Of a stretch of DNA of 64,000 bases, positions 1-11,600 are shown piece by piece. Each line of letters begins with the position of its first letter. The first letter of the stretch is position 1. Location: NCBI GenBank assembly GCA_032622095.1, contig CP136068.1, forward strand, positions 112,049,546 to 112,113,545. The letters are read 5' to 3'. This DNA comes from Siphonodentalium dalli (Eukaryota; Mollusca; Scaphopoda; Gadilida; Siphonodentaliidae). The position numbers and the translations under genes are program-made. The notes beneath the pieces are model-generated. The model did no database searches, had not been told where the DNA came from, and was given only the letters and a program-made list of their open reading frames with translations.

Positions 1-179
1 TTTTTGTACCTTTACACATCAATGATTTTTTTTTGGTACTATTACATCCTTCACTGTCGACAAATGCCTTTTTATTTTGTCTGTCATTTTTGAAACGTTT
101 CTGTGCAAAAGTGATTTCACATTGACAGCGGTCTGACACATTTATTTATTTTTTGATAATTTTACTTTTAATCTTCAGG

Positions 180-1126
180 AATGATTGATGTAAGTTTGGC
201 ATGTCCTCTTGGGAACTTGCGGTGGTTACGACACACGTGGGCTGTATCAAGCTAGTGATCTGGATGCGTACTTGTTGTTTGTTCATCATAAAGATCTTCG
301 CAACCCTTAAAATTCGTTTCCAAGAAAGCTTCACCAATGCTTTTCTCAAAAGTAATCGTCGCATAACAATCTGTTCCACACTTGTGGTTTTTGTTTGGTT
401 TAAGGTGCATGTGCTTCGAACATAGCTTATTATGAACCACCAGTCCGATAATGTCATGTTTGGGTTTAACATTTTCCGCAACACTGCATATGATTTGTGT
501 GTTGGGGTGAAAGGGATTGCGCCCCGCATCGGAAAAAATGGGTTATTATAAAGTCAATCTGATTGAGCGTCAATAAAATTCGGGTTTGTTTTTGATACCG
601 ACTTCTGATGAGAAATGAGATCTGCGCGTTTCTTTTTCAGATTTTACCGATTAATTTTCTCTATTTTGCACAGCGTCTTATTTGCAGTATCCTGAATTGA
701 CCTGCTTGACGGAGGAGGAACGTTAGCACTCAAACATATGCGCCCGAAACCAGAAGCACCAATCGGTCCCTTTGACAAAACAATGGATAGCCCGATGTTC
801 TGTTTTGCAGCTTTTCGCCCTGCTTTGCTTGGCAATACCTCTTCATATAAATTATACATTTGGGAGCGGTATCGACAAGATGAACATAGTATTTGCTCCC
901 GACAACGGAGACCTCGAAGTTCCTCCTTTTTCATGTCCCAGTGTATGAATCCCTGGCATATAGCCTTGAACGGTTTGTGGTCATTGAATGCCGCGTTCCA
1001 CATCAGTGCATTCTGTCTAATATTTATAATTCTATTTGATGTTGATTCATGGTGCCATTGTGCATTTGCCCCCTGATCAGGTACATCAGTTCTAAAACAA
1101 ATGAGAAAATAACAGTCCGTAAACAA
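180..1126 (-). pseudogene. Decayed transposase-like mobile-element protein, fragments in several frames
   Basis: Read on the minus strand, 1126-644 is one open stretch of 160 codons. It has paired cysteines (CSSCR near residue 83), a basic stretch with AGRKAAKQNIGL, and SANVPPPSSRSIQ followed by ANK. After stops near 540-590 a second frame continues with NNPIF, DAGRNPFHPNTQ and VAENVKPKHDIIGL, then CSKHMHLKP and a C-x3-C pair, down to about 250. This order matches, from memory, a family of uncharacterised invertebrate proteins that are multicopy and sometimes annotated as carrying a Mutator-like transposase domain. The conserved order across frames shows a single coding sequence broken by stops and frameshifts. 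The segment is cut by the window's left end, so its 3' part may continue outside. The family assignment is inference; that this was once protein-coding is better supported. Confidence 0.45.
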
Positions 1127-2990
1127 GATAACCCATTTACAAACTCACAACATAAAATTAGTATCTTTTTGAAATGGTGTCTACCACGTACTCATAAAAC
1201 CATCCAAATAGAGCAAACTATTTGTTCCTATAGCATCAATATTCATTCTGTTTTTGCAGCCTGAAATTAATATGGTCACTACGACTCAAAATACATTGCA
1301 TGCATGCACTGGACAAAGATATAACTCTATTTAATTCCCACTCCCATTATTTTGCTGTTAAATTGTTAATTATGCATCAATGATCACCAACTTTTCAGTG
1401 TTTGAACTGGCTTACATCTTATTATACCCATCACTGTTGAGTGTAGAGTTATTTTCTGGGCCATCTGACATGCAGAAACACTTGTTTCGACTTGATTTTC
1501 AAGATAAATTGGACTGTGTAACTCATTTATCAAACTATGTGTACAGTACCTTAATGCCTCCCCACTTTTCAAGGTATCTATGAATTGAAGCAGTGGGCAT
1601 GTATGCTATTGAAAGTAAGTTTACCTCTGATGTTCCTTTACATGTGTATGGTCCCGTGTTGCATATTTAACCAGGGCAGGAAGTCTGTTCAAGACAGAAC
1701 GTGTTTGATGTATGCCATCCCGGGCCCTTCTGAGACGAATGTCCAACGAAGTGTTAACTGGTCTTGTATGTGAACTTTTCACAACCTCCTTATCAATAAA
1801 TGGTTGATTTTGGATAGAGTTCGGTGCCCTCGTTGGAATTCAAACATATTTCCTTTTGTGAATTTAGTCATTGTACCACAAAATAAAGTTAACATAAAAT
1901 AATTGTGATTCTGTGCTACTACATGTAGATCCCTTGGTGTGAGTTCTTTTTCAGAATTATCTCCCTTATATGGAACCAACAACTGAACTGTTTATATTGT
2001 AACAAAATTTATTTCCCTGACCATAACAAATTTTGAAGTGTCCAAGACACATTTGCAGTTTTATATATGAAATGAAATTAATTGGCCATGAAAAACTCAT
2101 CAATTCCATCTGTTTCTCTGTGGGAATGTTATCAGTTTGACAGACATGTGTCAAGCAGCACACCATCATTTACTGCCTGATGTTGAAATCACTCAATTAA
2201 CTGAGATAATATAAGACAATTAGCTAATCGTGGTCCTCGTGCCACCCTGCGGGCGGGCACGCAAATCCTTTCTCTGCTGTGGTATCTAATTGCCATTACA
2301 GGAGACTACAGGAAGACATGTGATATTTTTTGGAAAAATTTAATCATCTGGGGGGGGGGGGGGGGGTTAAGACGTATCTATTTTTGTTGATTTCACCAAC
2401 TAGACATTTTAATTTTTATAAATATGGGAATGGTGGACAGCGTTGTTCAAACCAATGCCAATATCTTGAAGTACCATTCTACTGATGCAGAATTATTCTC
2501 AAAGATGAGTTACTGTGCAGTGAAAATGAGATGCTGCTTGACAGGGTTACGTTATGAACCTCTTGTTCTGCCCATGATGAATTCGAAAATTGAGACATGA
2601 CAGTCAAACTATACAAAGTCTAGTGACAACCATATGAAATGAACGTGGTTTTACATCTGATATGTTATAAGAGACAGAATGTAATAAATTTATTTCAACA
2701 TTGAGCTGAAATTGTTGTGTTTTTATCAAATTGGTGAATTTGGTAGGAGGGTACCTAAAAGGGCCATAAGTCATAGACAACAAGCATGATTGAAACAAAA
2801 CATATTTAATTCACATTAGTTGACACAAGGTATGAAAACGAGTCAGGTCTGATATGCATGTAAACTAGTTTCATTCGCGCTTTAGGTTACAATGAAGTAA
2901 TTGAGGGAGGGCGCCCTCCAACGTATTTTGGACCAAGATGGACGAGAGTACTAAATACACAATGTTCCCTGATGGGTTAATTGGATAGTT
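1127..2990. other. Gene-free AT-rich stretch
   Basis: No reading frame here looks like protein. The only notable item is an uninterrupted run of 17 G at 2350-2366. No paralogous copy of this stretch was seen elsewhere in the window. Confidence 0.5.
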
Positions 2991-3006
2991 TATAGCCCCT
3001 GCTCTC

Positions 3007-3033
3007 CCGCGGCTAAGCCGTGGAAGCGAAGCG
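3007..3033. other. Short GC-rich hairpin patch
   Basis: CCGCGGCT and AAGCCGTGG form a stem with one mismatch and practically no loop, followed by GAAGCGAAGCG. It stands out as GC-rich in an AT-rich neighbourhood. It could be the edge of a repeat, but no second boundary was found. Confidence 0.3.
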
Positions 3034-3039
3034 ACCTAG

Positions 3040-4311
3040 GGTATATGTATGCGTATATGAGATATACTAATCGACTTTTTCAGCCCAATCTAAAAATAGA
3101 TTGAACTTACCTAAAATAGAATAATTTATTCATAACTCAAGGGTCAGCCGAGTTCAAAAAATTATTGTTGGCGACGGCCGCCATTTTGTATTGATTAATT
3201 CCACTTGGAAATGTGTAATTGGGCAAAATGCTCCAGGGCACAAATAAAAAACTTTGTTCCGGTAAATGTTAGCAATACTTCATGTCGTCATCATACGTAG
3301 GAACATCATGCTCCTAAAGCCAAAGATATTTAAAAAAATTATTGTAAATTAAACCAATGCCCTGGTTAACAAAAACTGAAATTGCATGAAAACGTTTTGT
3401 TTACATATTTTATAGAATTATTAAAAATATTTGCCCCGAAAGAGGATTCTAGGGGCCTTACTGGCCGTTTAGATTTGATCTTCCAGTTTCTAACGGTATT
3501 TCCGCCTAAAAGATTGAAGAAATATTCTCTGAAGGAAATCATTCCTGTTTGAATTTCAAAAATCAGAAAAAACCTTGGCTTATGACCAATGTTGTGCTTT
3601 CATGTTTGAAATATTCAGTGTGAGGTGTAAAATATCAATATTTTTTTACTGCGATCCTGACGCTACTTTCAAAAACACGAAATTTAAATGTAAAAATCGT
3701 GCCTGGCGATATAATTGTTTTTCCCCAAAAGTTTGCACAGATGACAGTCTTTCATATAATATATGCCTTCCACACTTATGATATATATTGACAACAGGTG
3801 GCTGTTAAACGTTAGTATGGAGGCCTGTGGGAAACAATTACTTCACTGTAACCTGTATCTTGCTTTACACTGCTTCACGAAATAGCGTACTAGGGGTGAC
3901 AACTCTACTCTGCGGATAACGCTGATATCTAGCTTATTATCCATAGTGTTCTTTCTCTTCCTACGTATCACGTCAAACAGAAGCGCGGAAATAGACCCAA
4001 AAACAATTTCCGAAGCCCAGGAAAGTTTATTTGGGAGTCCACCTCATGAAGACTGTGCACAGGATGCCTATATCAGTTGCCCGGATTCAACAGTTTACTG
4101 TATATTGGCTGATATACTGTGCACGATTCCCATGTGTCGGCTCACCGCCAGCTCACATTAATGTTCTTTTGTATCCATATTATTTACTTGTTTCTGTTCA
4201 TTTCTTGTTTCTTTGTTTATGTCTCTCTCGTTGATACACATGTTCCAGACCATGCCTACCAAATATGCTATAACACAAATGACAAAGCATACCCACACTT
4301 ACACATTCGCT
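3040..4311. other. Gene-free AT-rich stretch
   Basis: Only short spurious frames occur. Nothing recognisable as a gene, RNA or repeat boundary was found. Confidence 0.45.
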
Positions 4312-6088
4312 ACACAAGCACAGTAATACTGTATATTATTACTCCCAAAATATTAATAGTGGAGCGGACGGAACCGATTTCAGAAAGTTTAGTCCATCGG
4401 CACCACACACGGGCTTATGATAAATCATTTTGAAGCTTATGACATTCCGCATCGGATAGGACCCGGTGTGAAATATACAAATGATGCAAAAGATGATTTT
4501 TAGCTGATTAAGTGCCAAAATTCAGCAAAAATCCCTGTTTTTGTAAAATTCGGCAAAATGAGAAATAAAAGTATAGAAACGCGAACATTTTGCGCTAAAA
4601 TATTGTAGTCTACATATCTCTAGATATTTACTATGATAGTGGTACGATTTATCTGATATAACGAAGATTTTTTTTAGATTTATTGTAAAAATAGACAAAA
4701 CAGCGCAATTTTTCATTTTTTTTGCCTCACTTAATGGGCGATAGATCAATATTGTTCTGACCGGGGATATCGTATATAGTCTAGAAAAGTGCGTATATAA
4801 ACACCGCATACGACAGTATGCTGAATATGTCATCATATTTAACACGTCATGTGTTATGTAAGATTATTTCAACCCTCACCCCAAAACTCAGCAAAAAGTC
4901 ACTGATTTAGGGAAATTCGGCACAAATGAACACAAAAGAACAGGTATTCGGGATATGTTTGTGCTACGATATAGCAGGTTACACACTTATAAATACAAAG
5001 TAATGCAATGCCATGATTGCGGTGATAGATGTACAAATTTCTTAAATTTACGTGGAAAATAGACAAAAAATCATTCATTTTCAGTTGTTTCGCCCCTCAT
5101 AATAGGCGATTATTCAGTATTGCATTGAATGGAGATCCCGTATATAATATAGAAACTTGTGGAAATATATACTGCATATTATTGTACGATAAGGATGTCA
5201 TTCTTTGCCATAGATGCTATGTGGTGGTAGATTGTGTCACCCCCCACCCCAAAATTCAGAAGAAACAAAATCAGTTTTAGAAATTTCGGTATGGCAGAAT
5301 ACAAAAGCACAACTCCGATTATTTTGTGCTATTATATTGAAGTGTACCCACTTCGAGATATACATTATGATAACGTCATGGTATAATTTACAGATGGCAA
5401 CATTTCGGAGTTTTCTGATGCAAGTAGACCGAAAATCGTGAAATATAAACTTGTTTTGCCCCTCTATATACATGGGTGATAATTCAATTCCATTTTGAAC
5501 AATAATCCAAGACAAACTCTCAAGAGTTGACGAGACACATAATGCATATGAATGTTTTCGGATTGTATCATCTTCTGTCGCATTTGTTTGGTTACGGTAT
5601 TGCACCCATCGCCACAACAATACAATACATTGCAAGATGAGACAAACACGGAATATTCCTATACACATTTATGCATTATACACACACCTTATCAAGCTGA
5701 GGCTTTTGATAGTTACTTGAGTTGAAGAAATTACATCATTGTATATGTTTACTTCGCATAATATAGCTTCACAGTTGTATAAGATTATACGTATTGGGAG
5801 GTTTAGTGATTGTTAATAGCCAGGTTCAGCCACAGTACATGTAACTTGTAACGGGTGTTGCCATTACCAACGGAATCACCTGACTCACATGACCATTCCG
5901 CTTACACGTACAAAATCAAACAACCGTTTAGACGTTTTGTGTCAAATGTGCAGCATTGCGAAATGTGTATATCAGAGGGGTGTCCAACCTTTATATCAAT
6001 CGACGAACCTGTGCTTAGTGAACTTTTGTTAAATTCTTCAGCAGCGGTGACCACGCCGTTACTTTTCCCAAATGGGTCGTTGGTACGA
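4312..6088. repeat. Left arm of a long inverted repeat, containing a 366-bp tandem trimer
   Basis: This segment matches 8832-9745 in reverse complement, base by base over long blocks. Examples are the block around 4380-4440 against 9640-9690, 4700-4880 against 9240-9420, 5250-5560 against 8940-9240, and 5990-6088 against 8832-8935. Inside it, three diverged tandem units begin at 4515, 4881 and 5249, a spacing of 366-368 bp, each opening with CCAAAA(C/T)TCAG. The opposite arm has only the first and third units. A stretch at about 5563-5988 is also absent from the other arm. The outer limit is soft, where similarity fades near 4312. Confidence 0.75.
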
Positions 6089-6930
6089 TTTCCTTTACCC
6101 GTAGGTCGTCTGCAACCTGGAACCGATGGAAGCCAAAGTTTGTTTGTATCTGGATGCAGAAATGTTCTCCAATGCGGTCGCATAGCCTACTATTCTTCGA
6201 TACACATAGAGGGTTTTTAGCGACAAATGGGCATGAACTACCCACGAGACGACACAGCCATTACGGTGAGCTCGCGATCTCACCACATCTATTCGTAGCT
6301 CAACCCTGCAAGTTGAGCCAAGGGGTCGTGTTTGGAATGAACATGCAGCCACCCGGGACTTGATGTTCCCCCATGGCTGCCACTTCCCTTTAATCATATA
6401 ATAGAATATTTGTTTTACATCAACGGTACTGTACAACCAGTATACACTGTATTTCTGTGGCTCTCCTATCTGGGAGTCATCATCCACGACTTTGCCCTAT
6501 GGGGACCTTCCCACAGTATTTGGGGTTTTAATGCGTCACGATCTTCTTGGTCACAGCCATCAAATCGAGACTTGTCATCAACCTTGCGATGTTCTTTAAT
6601 TCTATATATCGTCCTTGAATCCCCCTTGGGGTACCATGGCGTCGTTTTTGGGTTGGGCCATATTTAGATGCCGTAATATATCCAAGGCCTTGGTCATTAC
6701 ATGTCGAATTTATCTGACCATGTATGTCTGCCAATGTGTCAGGAAGAATATATTTCTCCTGTGCATTTGGTTTCACTTCAGGATAGGGTGGTTTTGGTTC
6801 AGCTCTTTGAAACCCATCCTCATTGCTTATATGGTAGCAGAAAGTACTGCTGTATTGTCATGTGATCATATATACCCATAATAGGTTCGTTAAGCTTTCT
6901 GAGCATTTGTGAATTTCCAGACCTTCCAGG
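6089..6930. other. Spacer inside the inverted repeat, no recognised gene
   Basis: On the minus strand there are open stretches at 6776-6528 and 6487-6095, in line with the gag-protease relic upstream. If that relic were complete, reverse transcriptase would be expected here, but no RT motif is visible. The segment may be a rearranged or unrelated part of the same element. Confidence 0.35.
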
Positions 6931-6932
6931 AG

Positions 6933-8378
6933 TCACATATGGCATATTCTGCCAATATCTGTGTTCTCTACCATAGCTGGTGCCTGATCCATGCTGCTTA
7001 TCGAGGTATAAGTAGGCTCGTGATCATCAGTTTCAATAGTTCCAATTCCTTCTGGGGAATTTGTGTTGATGTGCTCTGACAAGTGACGAGAAGATACTAT
7101 CTCTGGCAGAGTTTCCGATGAGTCAGATGATACAACTCGGTATACCTTGTTCGTTTCGTTGGACTCAATGATCAGCAGCTCGTGTGCTACATCATTTATG
7201 TAACATATGGTATTTATCTTCCGATAAGTAGTCATACAGTTTCTTGAGAGCATGGAAAATGTTGCTCCGGTACCAATCAGAAAGCTCACTGGCTGCCCAT
7301 ACTGATTGCAATCTAAATACAGCTCCCCTCTTCAGAAGAGCTGTATCTAACAAACTCGTTGGAGTTACGATGTCCACTTGTGTTCTGCTGGTCTCCCCTA
7401 CCACGATATGCATTATGGCACATGTCGCGTTGATTGTGAGAAGTTCTGCATCTGGTGCGTTCTTTGTATTCGTTCGTGTTATAATCAGGATTATCATTAT
7501 AATTATGTCTCCATTGTCTATCGTCACGACAGTCCCTCCAGGACTCATTTGTGTTACCCTTTTTCTCCTTGTTTTGGTTCTCCAAGTTTGTCATTCTTTG
7601 TTAATCTCCCCTTAACACCTCTTCACATCAGTCAATATGTGTTTTATGTCCTTCATCTCAGAGATGGACTGTGATGTCTCGGACGGTTGTGAGCTATTTT
7701 GAGCTTTCCCATTAGAACCAGTTTTGGGCTTCAGTTCATCTCTTATCTTTTTTAGTTCTTCAGACTCTATATTTTTGCTTTGTGTTGTGTCTGCTTCATT
7801 TACTACCCTAGCATAGTGTTTAGCCCTATGTTTTTCAGACTTGGCAAAAGCCTCTAATTCAAATGCATGTCTTATGCTCTCACCAAGAGAGCCCAGTCGT
7901 GCTTGTTGTACAATGAGCCGTATATATATCTGGACCATACAACCCATCAATGAATTGGTCCTTTGCCAAGGTGTCTCTCAATTAATGTGTTGCAGTATGA
8001 TATAATATATTGGTGAGACGTCGGTAACTCCCCCTCCCCTTGCCCTTTGCCGTCGTGCACGCAATAGTACCATCTGGTCAGTCTGGTTTTTGGCAGCAAA
8101 TCGGCCTTTTATCGCACCAACAAGTACGTTGTAGTCTTCTTCTCGTCCTGGGAGTAGGTCGCCGAGTGTTCCTTGCGCCAATCCTCTCAAGGATGCGCAT
8201 AGATAAAGGCACATGTCATCAGTTTCAATCCATTTATATTAGAACAAATTTCAAAGTGTGCTTGGTAATCTAACCATGATCTTGTGACATCATAGCTATC
8301 TGGTGTCACAAATTGTTTCCGTTTTTCACCGGATTTTCTAGAAAAAATTTGGTTCGGGCGATATTTAGCGCAATGCAT
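6933..8378 (-). pseudogene. Gag-protease relic of an LTR retrotransposon (Ty3/Gypsy-like)
   Basis: Minus-strand pieces follow one another in the order expected for gag and then protease. 8378-8187 has SYDVTRSWLDYQAHFE. 8214-7978 has LCASLRGLAQGTLGDLLPG and then DYNVLVGAIKGRF. 7950-7612 has QQARLGSLGESIRHAFELEA, typical of the capsid C-terminal side. 7594-7313 is a basic, polar stretch with a partial zinc-knuckle-like Cys/His pattern. 7289-6933 opens with FLIGTGATFSMLS, an aspartic-protease active-site region in which the usual catalytic Asp (DTG) is Gly. Frame changes separate the pieces, so it is not functional. It lies between the two arms of the inverted repeat. The gag style is that of metazoan Ty3/Gypsy elements; no RT or integrase follows. 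Confidence 0.65.
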
Positions 8379-8831
8379 TACGATGGATGCCTACCGTAAA
8401 TCATTATTTGCTGTGTTGGAACTTGACAGCTTACGCATAATAACCTACTGCACGCATGAATTACGCATATGGTGCTACAGGTACATCACTAGAATATGTG
8501 TTCTTTCTATCAGTTGTCGATTTTTAATAGCTGTAGTTACGATTACGGATTCGAGAAACCCAAGTATATGGGCACGCGAGTTTTGCATGCATTCATCTAG
8601 TGTACAACTAACAATATTTATCATGTAAACAACATAATTAAATACAAACATAACTATATCACAATACTGTGTGTGGCAAGAAGATTGAATGCAATGAACG
8701 GCACTATTTTCTCCCAAATGGACTCGCAATCGTCACTTCTGTAAAAATGTGTTTAGACCGTAAGAAACACATACGCCTACTATAAGCTATACTCGTAATT
8801 CCTATATGTATAGTACTACTATAATGGTAGT

Positions 8832-9745
8832 TCGTACCAACAACCCATTTGGGAAAAGTAACGACGTGGTCACCGCTACTGAAGAATTTAACAAAAGTTC
8901 ACTAAGCACATGTTCGTCGATTGATATAAAGATTGGATGATACAATCCGAATCATTCATATGCATTATGAGTCTCGTCAACTCTTAGGAGTTTGTCCTGG
9001 ATTATTGTTCAAAATGGAATTGAATTATCACCCATCTAGATGGGCAAAACAAGTTTATATTTCACGATTTTCGGTCTACTTTAATCAGACAAATTCCGAA
9101 ATGTTGCCATCTGTAAATTATACCATGGCGTTATCATAATGTATATCTCGAAGTGGGTACACTTCAATATAATAGCACAAAATAATCGGAGTTGTGCTTT
9201 TGTATTCTGCCATACCGAAATTTCTAAAACTGATTTAGTTTTTAGTTGCTGAATTTTGGGGTGAGGGTTGAAATAATCTTACATAACACATCACGTGTTA
9301 AATATGATGACATATTCAGCATACTGTCGTATGCGGTATATATATATACGCACTTTTCTAGACTATATACGATATCCCAGGTCAGAACAATATTGATCTA
9401 TCGCCCATTAAGTGAGGCAACAAAAATTCAGAGAAATCGTACCACTATCATAGTATATATCTAGAGATATGTAGACTACAATATTTTAGCGCAAAATGTT
9501 CGCGTTTCTATACTTTTATTTCTCATTTTGCCGAATTTTACAAAAACAGGGATTTTTGCTGAATTTTGGCACTTAATCAGCTAAAAATCATCTTTTGCAT
9601 CATTTGTATATTTCACACCGGGTCCAATCCGATGCGGAATGTCATAACCTTCAAAATGATGTATCACAAGCCCGTGTGTGGTGCCGATGGACTAAACTCC
9701 TACTTCTAGTGAGCTTTTTGAGTTTGTCCGCTCTACTATAAATAC
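8832..9745. repeat. Right arm of the long inverted repeat
   Basis: This is the reverse complement of 4312-6088 minus its middle 366-bp unit and minus the 425-bp stretch at 5563-5988. The inner limit is clear: TCGTACCA at 8832 pairs with TGGTACGA ending at 6088. Divergence between the arms is clearly visible, so the pair is not recent. Confidence 0.75.
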
Positions 9746-10143
9746 TGTACGTAGAATTGAACCTGTATCGGATAAGAGTGGGAATGTAACATGCACGTGC
9801 AACAAGACCACCAGCGGCAAAATTCGTATGCATACTTACTGTTGATGTCATCATGCTTTTCTTTGAGTTACGTGCCAAGGGACTATTTGGAACTTTCTTT
9901 CCAGAGAATCCTCAGATATTATTTGACAATCGACTTACGTTTACTAAAATATAGACGCCTTGGACGTTTAAATCCAGTTATCGGGAATGCACACACCGAC
10001 TCTAATTCGTCTATTTGTCAATTCCAAAATCGAAATTACTTGAAATCTTATATCAGTTCATCACGCGAATAATACTCATGATGGGAGGCGACTTGCATCA
10101 AATCCTGGCTCCTATTGTACTAATTGTACATCCATAATGCATC
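9746..10143. other. Gene-free stretch
   Basis: No gene or repeat boundary was recognised between the inverted-repeat arm and the first TTAA-flanked element. Confidence 0.4.
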
Positions 10144-10540
10144 TTAACCCTTTACCCAACAGAACGGCCCTGTGCCAATGCATTCTCTTATATATGCGAG
10201 TCGACCATAGGTCGCCTCGCATATATAAGAGAATGCATTGGCTTAACACATTAAAAATTATAAAATTGTTAAAAAATGGTAAAAAATGGTAAAAAGTGTT
10301 AAAAAAGATTTGTTTTAGGCCAATGCATTCTCTTATATATGCGAGGCGACCTATGGTCGACTCGCATATATAAGAGAATGCATTGGCACAGGGCATAACT
10401 GTAACTATCACAATGTGGTCAAGGAGCCGGTTCCAATGATATCCATATCTGTATGGTTCTATTGAGACAGACCGAAGATATTTTAGGCTGTTGAAGCTTT
10501 ATTTGGCCGGTTATGGCCGGTTTGTTGGGTAAAGGGTTAA
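10144..10540. mobile_element. Non-autonomous TTAA-flanked MITE, copy 1 (piggyBac-like ends)
   Basis: The ends are TTAACCCTTTACCCAACA and its exact reverse complement. The TTAA at each border would be the target duplication, leaving termini that begin CCC, as in piggyBac-type elements. There is no coding sequence. Two strong hairpins, 10174-10242 and 10319-10387, each have a perfect 27-bp stem beginning GCCAATGCATTCTC and a 15-nt loop that is itself partly self-complementary. The two hairpins are near reverse complements of each other. The right half carries a GGCCGGTTATGGCCGGTT motif. Copy 2 at 12946 is nearly identical but 35 bp shorter, because an A-rich stretch between the hairpins is reduced. 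Confidence 0.8.
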
Positions 10541-11600
10541 ACTCTAAAATAGATGTTATTGCTGCTGAATCTGGAGACTTTAATATCCTTGCATGCACAT
10601 AATCTTGGTTAAAATCAAGCGATTCCAATCTCGGTTTGACTCTTCCAGGATTTCATGAACCTGAAAGACAAGACAGGGTCTCCGAAACGTGATGTGTTGC
10701 TGTCTATATTCGCAATAATTTATTGTTTATACGACGATACGATTTAGAAAATAGGAAATTAGAAAGAATGTGTTTGGATTGATATACAATTACTCAAGGA
10801 GAATGTTCGAATTGGAGTGTATTGTAGGCCACCAGATGCGCTTTCCATTTTAAGGCATAAAATTTAAAGGGAATATTGATGTTTCAATATCTGACCAAAA
10901 ACATACTATCATTACTGGCGATTTTAACTGTAATCTACTAAATACAAGTGGAACACATTCATGCTATATGCCTGGGTACCAAATTTAAACAATTAATTAA
11001 GGTCCGACGAATTTTACTGAATCATCATCATCATCATTAATCGATATCTTTCTTACTAACATCGAAAATATGGTTCACTCCCACCAAGTCTTTTGTACCC
11101 TGTTTTCGCTGACCTAGTGAGATACCACTGTCCGATAGCACTCAAACTTCTCTCGAATCGACCGAAACCAAAGAAACATTGCTACAGAAGAAAAATGTGG
11201 GCATATACTCAAGCAGATTGGCCAGGACTGAATAGAGAACTCAATAATTGGAATTTTAAAGATGAATTTAAGTATCTAAATGCCAATAGCCCAGAACCGA
11301 TATTCACTGAAAAAGTGCTCGTGTGTGCTGAAAAATATATACCCAATAACAAAGTTCTTGTGAACATATTAGGATAAATGGTGAAATCCGAAAACTAATT
11401 CGCCAACGAAAAAGGTTATACAAGATAGCTAAAGCTAAAAATTCACAACACACCTGGGACCGTTATAAAACCAAACGAAATCAAGTAGTGAAAGAAGTCC
11501 GTAGGGCTAAAACAGCCGTCGAGAACATACACAATATCCTTTCAAATCCAAATACGATAGCTCTGTCTGGTGCAAAACTTTGAATAAATTATTAAAGGCA
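10541..11600 (+). pseudogene. Decayed endonuclease and linker of a CR1/Jockey-type LINE
   Basis: Across several frames the plus strand spells the landmarks of a LINE endonuclease. These are KIDVIAAESGDFNILACT with SWL just after (the usual ETWL region), LTLPGFHEPERQDRVSET, GVAVYIRNNLLF, TGDFNCNLL (the GDFN block), and VFADLVRYHCPI in place of the SDH region. Then comes the linker before RT, ending EIRKLIRQRKRLYKIAKAKN at about 11390-11450. Stops and frameshifts are frequent. The RT itself is missing beyond about 11600. The linker resembles that of the LINE at 54547-56995 (KLMRQRKRLYNSAKKKG), so both probably belong to the same broad group. The left limit coincides with the TTAA element, which may have inserted into this relic. 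Confidence 0.7.

Noticed and set aside
10174-10387. Hairpins as possible CRISPR-like or microRNA loci
   Set aside because: They lie inside a TTAA-flanked transposable element present in several copies; there are no spacers, and this is not prokaryotic DNA.
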